Made by a program: the position numbers and the translations under genes. A stretch of 64,000 nt of DNA from contig NZ_LIYH01000007.1 in NCBI RefSeq assembly GCF_001905885.1, forward strand, positions 248,001-312,000, in the 5' to 3' direction. Positions 8,694 through 16,770 of the stretch are shown piece by piece. The notes below the pieces were generated by a model. It was not told the origin of the DNA, did not search any database, and saw only the letters and a program-made list of their open reading frames with translations. Source of the DNA: Streptomyces sp. CB03234 (lineage in GTDB: Bacteria; Actinomycetota; Actinomycetes; Streptomycetales; Streptomycetaceae). Numbering within the stretch: position 1 is the stretch's first letter; the number at the start of each line of letters is the position of its first letter.

Positions 8694-10017
8694 GGGCGGC
8701 CTCCTGGGTGCTGCTCTCCGTGGTGGCGTCCGCCGTGGTGGCGTCCGCCGTGGTGGTGTCCACCGTGGTGCCGGGCACCGTGGTGTCGGCCGCCGGGGCG
8801 CCGGGGACGGGGGCGCCGGCCACCGTGGCGCCGAGCACCTGGGTTCCCGCCTCCTTGGTGGCGTCCCCCGGGGCGCCGGGGACGGGGGTGTCGGCCACCG
8901 GGGTGCTGGGCACCTGGGTGCCCGCCTCCTTGGTGCCGGCCGCCGGGGCGCCGGGCGCGGCCGCGGGCTCGGCCAGGGCGGCGAGCAGCGTGGCGCGGGT
9001 GACGACGCCCACGAGCTCGCCCGCGTCGTCGGTGACGGCGACCGCGACGCCGCTGGTGGAGCAGGGCGTGAACAGCTCGGCGATCGGCGTGTCGCGCGGG
9101 ACGGTGGCGGGCGCGGCGGCCAGGACGTCGGCGGCGGTACGCGAGTCCCCGCCGCCGGCGCCGAGCACGGTGTCCGGGTCGGCCATGATCGCGCCGGCGG
9201 TCAGCACGCGGGACCGGTCGACGTCCTGGATGAAGGAGGCGACGTAGTCGTTGGCGGGCCTGACCAGGATGTCCTCGGCCGAGCCGAGCTGGACGATCCG
9301 GCCGTCCCGCATGACGGCGATGCGGTCACCGAGGCGCATGGCCTCGTTGAGGTCGTGGGTGATGAACACGATGGTCTTCTTCAGCCGCTTCTGCAGCTCC
9401 AGGAGCTGGTCCTGCATGTCGCGGCGGATCAGGGGATCGAGGGCGCTGAAGGACTCGTCCATCAGCAGCAGGTCGGCGTCGGTGGCGAGCGCGCGGGCCA
9501 GGCCGACGCGCTGCTGCATGCCGCCGGACAGCTCGTCGGGCCAGGACTTCTCCCAGCCGCCCAGGCCGCACAGCTCCAGGGCCTCGGCGGCACGCCGTTC
9601 GCGTTCAGCGCGCGGGACACCCTGCACTTCGAGGCCGTAGGCGGCGTTCTCCAGCACGCTGCGGTGCGGGAAGAGCGCGAAGTGCTGGAACACCATGCTG
9701 ATCTTGTGGGAGCGTACGCGGCGCAGCTCGCGCGGGCTCAGTGCGGTGAGGTCCTCACCGTCGAACAGAACGCGACCGGCGGTCGGCTCCAGCAGTCCGT
9801 TGAGCATGCGCAGCAGCGTGGACTTGCCGGATCCGGACAGACCCATCACCACGAAGATCTGGCCCGGCTCGACGGAGAACGAGGCGTCGATCACCGCCGC
9901 GGTCGTTCCGTCGGCCCGCAGTTCGTCGCGGTTCGCGCCCGCTTCGAGCCTGCGTACCGCTTCGTCGGGTCGTCTGCCGAACACCTTGTACAGGTGCTCG
10001 GCCTGGAGCCTGGACAC
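8686..10017 (-). CDS. proV: Glycine betaine/proline ABC transporter ATP-binding protein (ProV) with odd Ala/Pro/Thr tail
   Basis: A 443-residue ATPase. Walker A is GLSGSGKST, the signature LSGGMQQRVGLARAL, and Walker B LLLMDESFSALDPL; the N-terminal ARLEAG..RDEL block and EAVRRLEAGANR are typical of ProV/OpuAA. A CBS-like regulatory region (about residues 255-345) follows. The last roughly 95 residues are low-complexity Ala/Pro/Gly/Thr built from near-identical 25-residue units, which normal ProV proteins lack. GTG at 10017 behind GAGGTGTAT was chosen; the open frame runs 49 codons further but through a hairpin-rich leader. The next gene (permease-receptor fusion) overlaps by 8 bp. Confidence 0.9.
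   Translation of the reverse strand: MSRLQAEHLYKVFGRRPDEAVRRLEAGANRDELRADGTTAAVIDASFSVEPGQIFVVMGLSGSGKSTLLRMLNGLLEPTAGRVLFDGEDLTALSPRELRRVRSHKISMVFQHFALFPHRSVLENAAYGLEVQGVPRAERERRAAEALELCGLGGWEKSWPDELSGGMQQRVGLARALATDADLLLMDESFSALDPLIRRDMQDQLLELQKRLKKTIVFITHDLNEAMRLGDRIAVMRDGRIVQLGSAEDILVRPANDYVASFIQDVDRSRVLTAGAIMADPDTVLGAGGGDSRTAADVLAAAPATVPRDTPIAELFTPCSTSGVAVAVTDDAGELVGVVTRATLLAALAEPAAAPGAPAAGTKEAGTQVPSTPVADTPVPGAPGDATKEAGTQVLGATVAGAPVPGAPAADTTVPGTTVDTTTADATTADATTESSTQEAARA
8718..8955 (-). repeat. In-frame tandem repeats encoding the ProV C-terminal tail
   Basis: Two units of about 75 bp (period visible as GCGCCGGGGACGGGGG at about 8798 and 8873) plus a partial third, followed by about three 15-bp units built on GTCCGCCGTGGTGGC. 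They encode 25-residue peptide repeats containing KEAGTQV and PVPGAP, then TTADA repeats. Period lengths are multiples of three, so expansion and contraction keep the frame. Confidence 0.85.
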
Positions 10018-10034
10018 ATACACCTCACGCGTTG

Positions 10035-10071
10035 AAACGAAAACGGCCTGCCACCCCCGATCGGCAGGCCG
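10035..10071 (-). terminator. Terminator-like hairpin with U-tract in the proV leader
   Basis: On the minus strand CGGCCTGCC pairs perfectly with GGCAGGCCG across a 10-base loop and is followed at once by TTTTCGTTT, then the proV start 18 bases later. A U-tract after a GC stem is unusual in this genome, where most hairpins lack one. Because it precedes rather than follows a gene, it is a candidate attenuator. Confidence 0.65.
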
Positions 10072-10164
10072 TGGAGCGGGTTTGTTGAAAACAGGACAGG
10101 ACCCGCTCCGGTGCCGTGCCTGCCCTTGGGCACACACGGCAAACGGAAAGGTGATCCACTTCAC
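10072..10164 (-). promoter_or_regulatory. Structured leader upstream of the betaine transporter operon
   Basis: Two further stems precede the terminator-like hairpin in the transcription direction. One is GCCGTG/CACGGC (10113-10118 with 10135-10140) enclosing a TGCCC/GGGCA stem. The other is ACCCGCTC/GAGCGGGT (10074-10081 with 10101-10108) around an A/T-rich loop. The promoter side holds GTGATCCACTTCAC (10151-10164), a GTGA-N6-TCAC dyad. Together this could be a riboswitch-like or attenuated leader for osmolyte uptake. Confidence 0.45.
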
Positions 10165-10234
10165 GCGGGGTCACGCCGGGGCACGCCGGGCGGCCCGGAG
10201 CCGCGTGCGCTCCCGGCTGTCAGTGGGGTGCGGC

Positions 10235-11167
10235 ATGATCGGAGCTGTGACGCGACGCCTGATGCTCCTCGACACCGCTTCCCTCTACTTCCGCGCCTAC
10301 TTCGGGGTCCCGGACTCCGTGAAGGCCCCGGACGGCACGCCGGTCAACGCCGTGCGCGGGCTGCTGGACTTCATCGCCCGGCTGGTCCAGGACCGCCGGC
10401 CGGACGACCTGGTGGCCTGCATGGACGCGGACTGGCGTCCGGCGTGGCGGGTGGAGCTGATCCCGTCGTACAAGGCGCACCGGGTCGCCGAGGAGACGGA
10501 GGTGGGACCGGACGAGGAGGAGATCCCGGACACGCTGTCGCCGCAGGTCCCGGTGATCGAGGCGGTGCTGGACGCGCTGGGGATCGCCCGGGTGGGCGTC
10601 GCCGGGTACGAGGCGGACGACGTCATCGGGACGCTGGCGGGCCGGGCGGCGGGCCCGGTGGACATCGTGACCGGTGACCGGGACCTGTACCAGCTGGTGG
10701 ACGACGCCCGGGGCGTACGGGTGCTGTATCCGCTCAAGGGCGTGGGCACGCTCCAGGTGACGGACGAGGCGTGGCTGCGCGCCAAGTACGGCGTGGACGG
10801 GCCGGGGTACGCGGATCTGACGCTGCTGCGTGGCGACCCGAGCGACGGGCTGCCGGGTGTGCCGGGCATCGGCGAGAAGACGGCGGCCAAGCTGCTCGAC
10901 GCGTACGGCGACCTGGCCGGGATCCTGGCGGCGGTGGACGATCCTCGATCGAAGCTGACGCCCGCGCAGCGCAGGCGGCTCGACGAGGCCCGGGGCTATC
11001 TGGCGGTCGCGCCGACGGTGGTGCGGGTGGCCGGGGACGTACCGCTGCCGGAGTTCGACCCGGCGCTCCCGGTGGAGCCGCGCGACCCGGCGGCGCTGGA
11101 GAAGCTGGCCGCGCGGTGGGGCCTGGGGGGGTCGCTCGACCGTCTTCTCTCCACTCTCACGCGCTGA
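10235..11167 (+). CDS. 5'-3' exonuclease (DNA polymerase I N-terminal type)
   Basis: A 310-residue stand-alone flap/5' nuclease. The metal-binding carboxylates are recognisable in MLLDTASLYFRAYFG, DDLVACMDADWRPAWR, GYEADDVIGTLAGRA and DIVTGDRDLYQLVDD. The helix-three-turn-helix DNA clamp is GDPSDGLPGVPGIGEKTAAK followed by LLDAYG. It would process RNA primers or flaps with or instead of Pol I. ATG at 10235 has GGGG about 7 bases upstream; a GTG at 10247 giving MTRRLMLLD is also possible, but its GGAG is only two bases away. It is divergent from the betaine operon. The orthologue is also near helY and tat in Mycobacterium (Rv2090). Confidence 0.88.
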   Translation: MIGAVTRRLMLLDTASLYFRAYFGVPDSVKAPDGTPVNAVRGLLDFIARLVQDRRPDDLVACMDADWRPAWRVELIPSYKAHRVAEETEVGPDEEEIPDTLSPQVPVIEAVLDALGIARVGVAGYEADDVIGTLAGRAAGPVDIVTGDRDLYQLVDDARGVRVLYPLKGVGTLQVTDEAWLRAKYGVDGPGYADLTLLRGDPSDGLPGVPGIGEKTAAKLLDAYGDLAGILAAVDDPRSKLTPAQRRRLDEARGYLAVAPTVVRVAGDVPLPEFDPALPVEPRDPAALEKLAARWGLGGSLDRLLSTLTR

Positions 11168-11171
11168 GGTG

Positions 11172-11190
11172 TTAAGTTAGGCAAGCCTAA
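11172..11190. promoter_or_regulatory. Iron box (DmdR/IdeR/DtxR operator)
   Basis: TTAAGTTAGGCAAGCCTAA matches the 19-bp actinobacterial iron-box palindrome at 16 of 19 positions against TTAGGTTAGGCTAACCTAA, by my own comparison. It lies 27 bp before the GTG of a siderophore-interacting protein, where a bound iron-loaded repressor would block transcription. It starts 5 bp after the exonuclease stop. Confidence 0.9.
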
Positions 11191-11216
11191 GCAACCGATT
11201 CTCCGGGGAGACCACC

Positions 11217-12068
11217 GTGGCGGAACAGCCTGCCCGCAAGGCACCCAAGGCGCAGGAGGCGCGTGTCGTGCGCACCGAGCGGCTCACGCCGCACATGGTG
11301 CGCATCGTCCTCGGCGGCGAGGGGCTGGCCGGGTTCGCCGCGGACGAGTTCACGGACCACTACATCAAGCTGATCTTCCCGGCGGCGGGCGTGACGTATC
11401 CGGAGCCGTTCGACATGGCGCGGATCCGGGAGGAGTTCCCGCGTGAGCAGTGGCCCACGACGCGTACGTACACGGTACGGGCGTGGGACGCCGACCAGCT
11501 CGAGCTGACCGTCGACTTCGTCGTCCACGGCGACGAGGGCCTGGCCGGCCCGTGGGCGGCACGCGCCCAGGTGGGCGAGACGGTGCGCTTCCTGGGACCG
11601 GGCGGTGGGTACGCGCCGGACCCGGCGGCCGACTGGCACCTGCTGGTGGGCGACGAGAGTGCGCTGCCTGCGATCGCCGCCTCGCTGGAGCGGCTGCCGG
11701 AGGGGGCCGTGGGGCACGCCTTCATCGAGGTCGAGTCCCAGGACGAAGAGCAGAAGATCGCCCTCCCGTCCGGCGTCGAGCTCCGCTGGCTGCACCGCGG
11801 CGGCCGCCCGGTCGGCGACGCGCTGCTGGCGGCGGTCCGGGACCTGGACTTCCCGCCCGGCGACGTGCACGCCTTCGTCCACGGCGAGGCGGGCTTCGTC
11901 AAGGACCTGCGCCGTCACCTCCGCCTGGAACGCCAGGTTCCCCGCGAGCGCCTGTCCATCTCGGGCTACTGGCGCCTGGGCCAGACGGACGAGGCCTGGC
12001 GGGCGGTCAAGCGCGACTGGAACGAGCAGGTCGAGCGCGAGCAGGAGAACCCGGCAACCGCCGCCTGA
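11217..12068 (+). CDS. Siderophore-interacting protein (FAD-dependent ferric reductase, SIP family)
   Basis: A 283-residue cytoplasmic flavoprotein of the ViuB/SIP family, which reduces ferric siderophores to free Fe(II) after import. The FAD-binding motif RTYTVRAWD lies near residue 85, the substrate-facing TVDFVVHGDEGLAGPWAA block follows, and GDESALPAIAASLERLP opens the NAD(P)H domain. The C-terminal ISGYWRLGQTDEAWRAVKRD is the conserved SIP tail. GTG start behind GGGGAGACCACC. The consensus iron box directly upstream predicts iron-repressed expression. No siderophore biosynthesis or uptake genes adjoin it, so it probably serves siderophore systems elsewhere. Confidence 0.93.
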   Translation: MAEQPARKAPKAQEARVVRTERLTPHMVRIVLGGEGLAGFAADEFTDHYIKLIFPAAGVTYPEPFDMARIREEFPREQWPTTRTYTVRAWDADQLELTVDFVVHGDEGLAGPWAARAQVGETVRFLGPGGGYAPDPAADWHLLVGDESALPAIAASLERLPEGAVGHAFIEVESQDEEQKIALPSGVELRWLHRGGRPVGDALLAAVRDLDFPPGDVHAFVHGEAGFVKDLRRHLRLERQVPRERLSISGYWRLGQTDEAWRAVKRDWNEQVEREQENPATAA

Positions 12069-12179
12069 CGCCTTGCCGTCCCCGCCCGGACACGTCGCTG
12101 GGACCGCCGCCCGGGCCAGTGCCCACGTTCGACTCCTGGGGCCCGTCCCGGAACGCACAATTCCCGCGCGGGATCCCGG

Positions 12180-12350
12180 CGGCGATCGCGTGTCGTCCCG
12201 CAGCTCCATGACCGCGCCGTGTCCGGCCCGGGGGACGTACTCGGCGAGCCATTCGAGTCCGGCCTGCCTGGCGTGTACTCCGCCCGTTTCCCGGACGGCG
12301 TCGGTGAGACGTGCGGAGGCGGCGGCCGGGACCCGGGCGAGGCCCTCGCG
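12180..12350 (-). pseudogene. Possible remnant of an unidentified gene in a gene-poor gap
   Basis: Between the SIP stop and the terminator at 12374 there is no intact gene. On the minus strand one frame reads like real Streptomyces protein (GLARVPAAASARLTDAVRET then GGVHARQAGLEWLAEYVPRA and GHGAVMELRDD) with G/C third positions, then degrades. No start codon precedes it, since it begins directly at the terminator stem, and no credible stop follows. It could be the surviving piece of a deleted gene. I do not recognise the family. Confidence 0.3.
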
Positions 12351-12373
12351 GCGGGCTGCGCCGCACCGTGACG

Positions 12374-12415
12374 CGCCAAGGGGCCCGGCCGGAAGACCGG
12401 CCGGGCCCCTTGGCG
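12374..12415 (-). terminator. Perfect 19-bp hairpin downstream of helY
   Basis: Arms 12374-12392 and 12397-12415 are perfectly complementary with an AAGA-type four-base loop. It sits 15 bp beyond the helY stop, so it most likely terminates helY. It has no U-tract, as is usual here. Confidence 0.85.
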
Positions 12416-12430
12416 TACGACGGCGGGAGG

Positions 12431-15253
12431 TCAGCCCACCGAGCTGTATGCGACGACGCCCCGCAGCAGCGCGTCGACCGCCTTGCGGGCGTTCTTGGCG
12501 ACCGTGCTGCCCTCGCCGGGCGCGGCCGCGGCGATCTGGCCCAGTACGTCGATGACCTGCTTGCACCAGCGGACGAAGTCGCCGGCGGGCATCTCGGCCT
12601 CGCGCAGCACCTCGTCGAGGCCCTTGTCGGAGGCCCACTGGTAGGCGGCCCAGGCGAAGCCGAGGTCGGGTTCGCGCTGGCCGACGCCCTCGGCCTGGTT
12701 GATGCGGAAGTCCTCCTCCAGGGCGTCCAGCCGTCCCCAGATCCGCACCATCTCGCCGAGCGCCGCCTTGGCCTTGCCCGACGGGAGTTTCGGCGCGACC
12801 GCGTCGTCCGCCTGCCTGGCCTCGTAGACCAGGGCCGAGACGCACGCGGCCAGTTCGGCCGGGTTGAGGCCCTCCCAGACACCGTCGCGCAGGCATTCGC
12901 TGGCCAGCAGGTCCAGCTCGCCGTAGAGGCGGGCGAGCCGCTTGCCGTGCTCGGTGACCTCGTCGCCGCGCAGGTAGTCCATCTCCGTCAGGAGCGCGAC
13001 GATCCGGTCGAAGGTGCGGGCGATGGTGTTCGTACGCCCCTCGATGCGCCGCTCCAGCTGCCGTGTGTCGCGCTGGAGCCGGTGGTACCGCTCGGCCCAC
13101 CGCGCGTGGTCCTCCCGCTCGTCGCACCCGTGGCAGGGGTGCGCGCGCAGCGCGGCGCGCAGGCGGGAGATCTCGCGGTCGTCGGCGGCCGCGGAACGCT
13201 GCTTGCGGTGCCGCTCCGGGGCTATGTGCCCGGCCTTGGTGCGCAGCGCTGACGCGAGGTCGCGCCGCGACTGCGGCGAACGCGGGTTGAACGACTTGGG
13301 GATGCGCATCCGCTCCAGCGGCTCCACCGGCACCGGGAAGTCGATCGACGCGAGCCGCTTGACCTGCCGTTCGGCGGTGAGCACGAGCGGGCGCGGCCCG
13401 TCCTGGTGCTCGAAGCCGCGGTGCCCGTTGGCCCGTCCGGCGGGCAGGCCCGGGTCCAGAACCAGCGCCAGCCCGGCGAACTTGCCGGTCGGCACATGGA
13501 TGACGTCACCCGGCTTGAGCCGCTCCAGCGACGTGGCGGCGGCCACCCGGCGCTGTGCGGCGCCCTGCTTGGCCAGCTCCGTCTCACGGTCCTTCAGCTC
13601 GCGGCGCAGCCGCGCGTACTCCTCGAAGTCACCGAGGTGGCACGTCATGCCCTCCCGGTAGCCCTCCAGCCCTTCTTCGTTGCGCTGGACCTGGCGCGAG
13701 ATGCCGACCACGGACCGGTCCGCCTGGAACTGGGCGAACGACGTCTCCAGCAGCTCGCGCGAGCGGTGCCGGCCGAACTGGTCGACCAGGTTGACCGCCA
13801 TGTTGTACGAGGGCTTGAAGCTGGAGCGCAGCGGGTACGTGCGCGTGCCGGCGAGGCCCGCGAGGTGACCGGGATCCATGCCGCGCTGCCAGAGCACCAC
13901 CGCGTGGCCCTCGACGTCGATGCCGCGCCGCCCCGCGCGCCCGGTCAACTGGGTGTACTCGCCCGGGGTGATGTCGGCGTGCTGCTCGCCGTTCCATTTG
14001 ACCAGCTTCTCCAACACCACCGAGCGGGCGGGCATGTTGATGCCGAGCGCCAGCGTCTCGGTGGCGAACACCGCCTTGACCAGGCCCTGTACGAACAGCT
14101 CCTCGACGACCTCCTTGAAGGTCGGCAGCATGCCCGCGTGGTGCGCGGCGATGCCCCGCTCCAGGCCTTCCAGCCATTCGTAGTACCCGAGGACGTGCAG
14201 GTCCTCGGTGGGGATCGAGGCGGTGCGCTCCTCGACGATCTCCCGGACCCGTGCGCGTCCTTCCTCGTCGTTGAGGCGGAGTCCCGCGTACAGGCACTGC
14301 TGTACGGCGGCCTCGCAGCCCGCCCGGCTGAAGATGAACGTGATGGCGGGCAGCAGCCCCTCCGCGTCCAGCCGCTCGATGACCTCGGGCCGTCCGGGCG
14401 TCCAGATCCGCGACCGCTGCCGCCGCTCCCGCTCGCGGTCGGCCTCACGGCCGCGGCGCCGGTCACGGCCGTTGAACGACGGCCGCGAGTTCTCCATGCG
14501 CGCCAGGCGGACCAGGTCGGGGTTGACCTCGCGCCGGCCGGACCCGCGGCCGCCGTGGTCGGTCTCCTCCTCGAAGAGGTCGTAGATCCGGCGTCCCGCC
14601 AGGACGTGCTGCCACAGCGGCACGGGGCGGCTCTCGGAGACGATCACCTCGGTGTCGCCACGGACGGTGTCGAGCCAGTCGCCGAACTCCTCGGCGTTCG
14701 ACACGGTCGCGGAGAGCGACACGAGTGTCACGGATTCGGGGAGGTGGATGATCACTTCCTCCCAGACCGCTCCGCGGAACCGGTCGGAGAGGTAGTGCAC
14801 CTCGTCCATCACCACATAGCCGAGGCCCCGCAGGGACTGGGAGCCCGCGTACAGCATGTTGCGGAGGACCTCGGTGGTCATGACGATCACCGGCGCCTCG
14901 GAGTTGACGCTGTTGTCACCGGTGAGCAGGCCGACCTTGCCGGGGCCGTACCGCTTGACGAGGTCGGCGTACTTCTGGTTCGACAGCGCCTTGATGGGCG
15001 TGGTGTAGAAGCACTTGCGCCCCTGCTCCAGGGCGAGGTGCACGGCGAACTCACCGACGATGGTCTTGCCCGAGCCGGTGGGTGCCGCGACGAGTACTCC
15101 CTTGCCGGCCTCGAGGGCTCGGCAGGCCTCGATCTGGAACGGGTCCAGCTCGAAGTCGTACAGGGCGCGGAAGGGAGCGAGCGCGGTCGCCTGCTCGGCG
15201 GCGCGGAGCCGGGCCGCCGCGTACGCTTCCGCGGGTGTGAGTTCTTCTGTCAT
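12431..15253 (-). CDS. helY: Ski2/Mtr4-like superfamily-2 helicase (HelY)
   Basis: A 940-residue DExH helicase. Walker A is AAPTGSGKT (residues 56-64), motif Ia TTPIKALSNQKY, motif II MDEVHYL, motif III SLSATVSN and motif VI QLTGRAGRRGID, followed by a ratchet region and a long C-terminal DSHCT domain characteristic of Ski2/Mtr4/Dob1 proteins. Eukaryotic relatives feed RNA to the exosome; the actinobacterial protein's substrate is not settled. The segment HPCHGCDEREDHARWAERYH is typical of the actinobacterial family. It lies downstream of tatAC in the same orientation but after a terminator, with its own 5' gap. The mycobacterial orthologue (Rv2092c) has the same neighbours. Confidence 0.93.
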   Translation of the reverse strand: MTEELTPAEAYAAARLRAAEQATALAPFRALYDFELDPFQIEACRALEAGKGVLVAAPTGSGKTIVGEFAVHLALEQGRKCFYTTPIKALSNQKYADLVKRYGPGKVGLLTGDNSVNSEAPVIVMTTEVLRNMLYAGSQSLRGLGYVVMDEVHYLSDRFRGAVWEEVIIHLPESVTLVSLSATVSNAEEFGDWLDTVRGDTEVIVSESRPVPLWQHVLAGRRIYDLFEEETDHGGRGSGRREVNPDLVRLARMENSRPSFNGRDRRRGREADRERERRQRSRIWTPGRPEVIERLDAEGLLPAITFIFSRAGCEAAVQQCLYAGLRLNDEEGRARVREIVEERTASIPTEDLHVLGYYEWLEGLERGIAAHHAGMLPTFKEVVEELFVQGLVKAVFATETLALGINMPARSVVLEKLVKWNGEQHADITPGEYTQLTGRAGRRGIDVEGHAVVLWQRGMDPGHLAGLAGTRTYPLRSSFKPSYNMAVNLVDQFGRHRSRELLETSFAQFQADRSVVGISRQVQRNEEGLEGYREGMTCHLGDFEEYARLRRELKDRETELAKQGAAQRRVAAATSLERLKPGDVIHVPTGKFAGLALVLDPGLPAGRANGHRGFEHQDGPRPLVLTAERQVKRLASIDFPVPVEPLERMRIPKSFNPRSPQSRRDLASALRTKAGHIAPERHRKQRSAAADDREISRLRAALRAHPCHGCDEREDHARWAERYHRLQRDTRQLERRIEGRTNTIARTFDRIVALLTEMDYLRGDEVTEHGKRLARLYGELDLLASECLRDGVWEGLNPAELAACVSALVYEARQADDAVAPKLPSGKAKAALGEMVRIWGRLDALEEDFRINQAEGVGQREPDLGFAWAAYQWASDKGLDEVLREAEMPAGDFVRWCKQVIDVLGQIAAAAPGEGSTVAKNARKAVDALLRGVVAYSSVG

Positions 15254-15346
15254 CTTGTTATCGAGCCTACCCGCCGGGACTGACAGTCAGCCGATCTTTA
15301 ATCACCACGGCAGGCCGTGACCGGGGGCTTACCCAGCGAGAACGGC

Positions 15347-15378
15347 CGAAGGCCCTCCGGGTCTCCGGAGGGCCTTCG
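15347..15378 (-). terminator. Terminator downstream of tatC
   Basis: Arms 15347-15360 and 15365-15378 form a perfect 14-bp stem with a GTCT loop, about 50 bp past the tatC stop and 94 bp before the helY start. It should separate the paf-tat transcripts from helY. Confidence 0.85.
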
Positions 15379-15426
15379 CACCGCATGGGGGGGCGCGCCG
15401 TGGGTGCGCACCCGTCAGGTCACCCG

Positions 15427-16383
15427 TCACGTGACGTCGTCGTATCCGCTTCCGTTCAGCCGGTCCGACCGCCTGCCGTCCGCCTGCTCGGGCAGGGCCG
15501 GGGCGGTGGGCACGGGCTCGACGGCGCCGATGGCCTCGGGCGTGAGGTCCAGTTCGGAGGCTTCGTCGTCGGCGAGGCCGCGATCGGGGTTCCGGAACTG
15601 CCGCCGCCGGTCGTTGAGCAGGGAGATGCCGACCGCGATGAAGTAGAGCACCGCCAGCGGACCCGCCAGCAGGAGCATCGAGATGGGGTCACCACCAGGG
15701 GTGGCGATCGCGGCGAACGCCGTCAGACCGATGATCATGCCGCGCCACCAGTGCAGCATGCGCCGACCGGTGAGGACACCCGTGAAGTTGAGCAGGATCA
15801 GCAGCAGCGGCAGCTCGAAGGCGAGACCGAAGACGACCACCATGCGCGTGATGAGGTCGAGGTAGTCGTCGAGCGGCAGCAGGTTCTTCGCGCCCTCCGG
15901 TGTGAAGCCCAGCATGATCTCGGCCGTCTGCGGCAGGACCGAATACGCGACGTACGCGCCGAGCACGAACAGCGGGACGCCGACCGCCACGAAGCTGAGC
16001 GTGTAGCGCTTCTCCTTCTTGTGCAGGCCGGGGGCCACGAAGGCCCAGAGCTGGTAGAGCCACACCGGGGTGGCCACCAGGACGCCCGCCATCAGCGCGA
16101 CCTTGAGCGCGATGGTGAACGGCGACAGCAGCCCCTGTGTCGTCATCTCCGCGCACGGCTTGCCGTTCACCATGGTGTCGGCGCCGTTCTTGCAGCCCAC
16201 CGACTCCAGGATCGGCCTCATCAGGAACTCGAAGATGTCCTTCTGGAAGAAGGCCGCGACGATCACTGCAACCGCAATGGCGATGACCGACTTCAGCAGC
16301 CGGTTTCGCAGTTCACGCAAATGATCGACAAGGGGCATCCGCCCCTCGTCGTTCTTCTCCCGCTTGCGGGCAGACTTGAGCAA
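15427..16383 (-). CDS. tatC: Twin-arginine translocase subunit TatC
   Basis: A 318-residue six-helix membrane protein and receptor for twin-arginine signal peptides. The conserved N-terminal cytoplasmic motif GRMPLVDHLRELRNRLLKS is followed by TM1; the first periplasmic loop has actinobacterial cysteines (GCKNGADTMVNGKPCAE). The conserved FxxFE-type block appears as PVWLYQLWAFVAPGLHKKEK. A TTG at 16383 is used with AAGGGAAGTGGG in front; an internal ATG 15 codons later (MPLVDHL) would lose basic residues but keep the fold. The last 60 residues are a hydrophilic Asp/Glu/Pro-rich extension beyond the last helix. It follows tatA by 63 bp. Confidence 0.95.
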   Translation of the reverse strand: MLKSARKREKNDEGRMPLVDHLRELRNRLLKSVIAIAVAVIVAAFFQKDIFEFLMRPILESVGCKNGADTMVNGKPCAEMTTQGLLSPFTIALKVALMAGVLVATPVWLYQLWAFVAPGLHKKEKRYTLSFVAVGVPLFVLGAYVAYSVLPQTAEIMLGFTPEGAKNLLPLDDYLDLITRMVVVFGLAFELPLLLILLNFTGVLTGRRMLHWWRGMIIGLTAFAAIATPGGDPISMLLLAGPLAVLYFIAVGISLLNDRRRQFRNPDRGLADDEASELDLTPEAIGAVEPVPTAPALPEQADGRRSDRLNGSGYDDVT

Positions 16384-16446
16384 CCCACTTCCCTTGTCTC
16401 GTGCGAGTGCGGCAGCCGTCGGCGCGTAACGCTCAGCGCGTGTGCG

Positions 16447-16731
16447 TCAGCTCTTGGTGGTGTTCTGCTCGGCGACCGGGCGGGCGCTGCTCACATCGCC
16501 GGGCGCGGCCTGGATGGTGCGCGGGGCGGGCGGCTGCTGGGCCGTCGTGTCCGTGGTGGACGCCGGGGCGGAGTCGGCGTCGTCCTTCTTCATGGCCTTC
16601 GCCTCGCTCTTGAGGATGCGCGCCGACTTGCCCAGCGAGCGAGCCATCTCAGGAAGCTTCTTGGCACCGAAGAGCAGCAGGATGACTACGATGATCAGAA
16701 CGATCTCGAGGGGCTTCAGATTGCCGATCAT
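16447..16731 (-). CDS. tatA: Twin-arginine translocase subunit TatA
   Basis: A 94-residue pore-forming Tat component. A single membrane helix (residues about 7-22) ends in the FGAKKLPEMARSLGKSARIL hinge and amphipathic helix diagnostic of TatA, followed by a disordered Pro/Thr/Ala-rich tail. ATG at 16731 follows GAAGGAAG, so the 38 extra residues open upstream are not translated. It is the first of the tatA-tatC pair and lies downstream of pafB-pafC and two small genes. A 13-bp inverted repeat with arms around its promoter region may control it. Confidence 0.95.
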   Translation of the reverse strand: MIGNLKPLEIVLIIVVILLLFGAKKLPEMARSLGKSARILKSEAKAMKKDDADSAPASTTDTTAQQPPAPRTIQAAPGDVSSARPVAEQNTTKS

Positions 16732-16770
16732 GTGCGACTTCCTTCTCACCGAGGCGGCTGGGGAGTGGGA

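Noticed and set aside
7086..9002. 638-codon plus-strand open frame opposite the betaine transporter genes
   Set aside because: Antisense of an unmistakable ABC permease-receptor fusion; no domain seen.
9891..10142. Leader peptide within the proV upstream region
   Set aside because: The frame starting at TTG at 10142 has no stop before running far into proV, so it is not a short attenuator peptide. The hairpins are better explained as RNA structure.
13629..14585. Alternative frames inside helY
   Set aside because: They are shadows of the DExH helicase frame, which has all its motifs.
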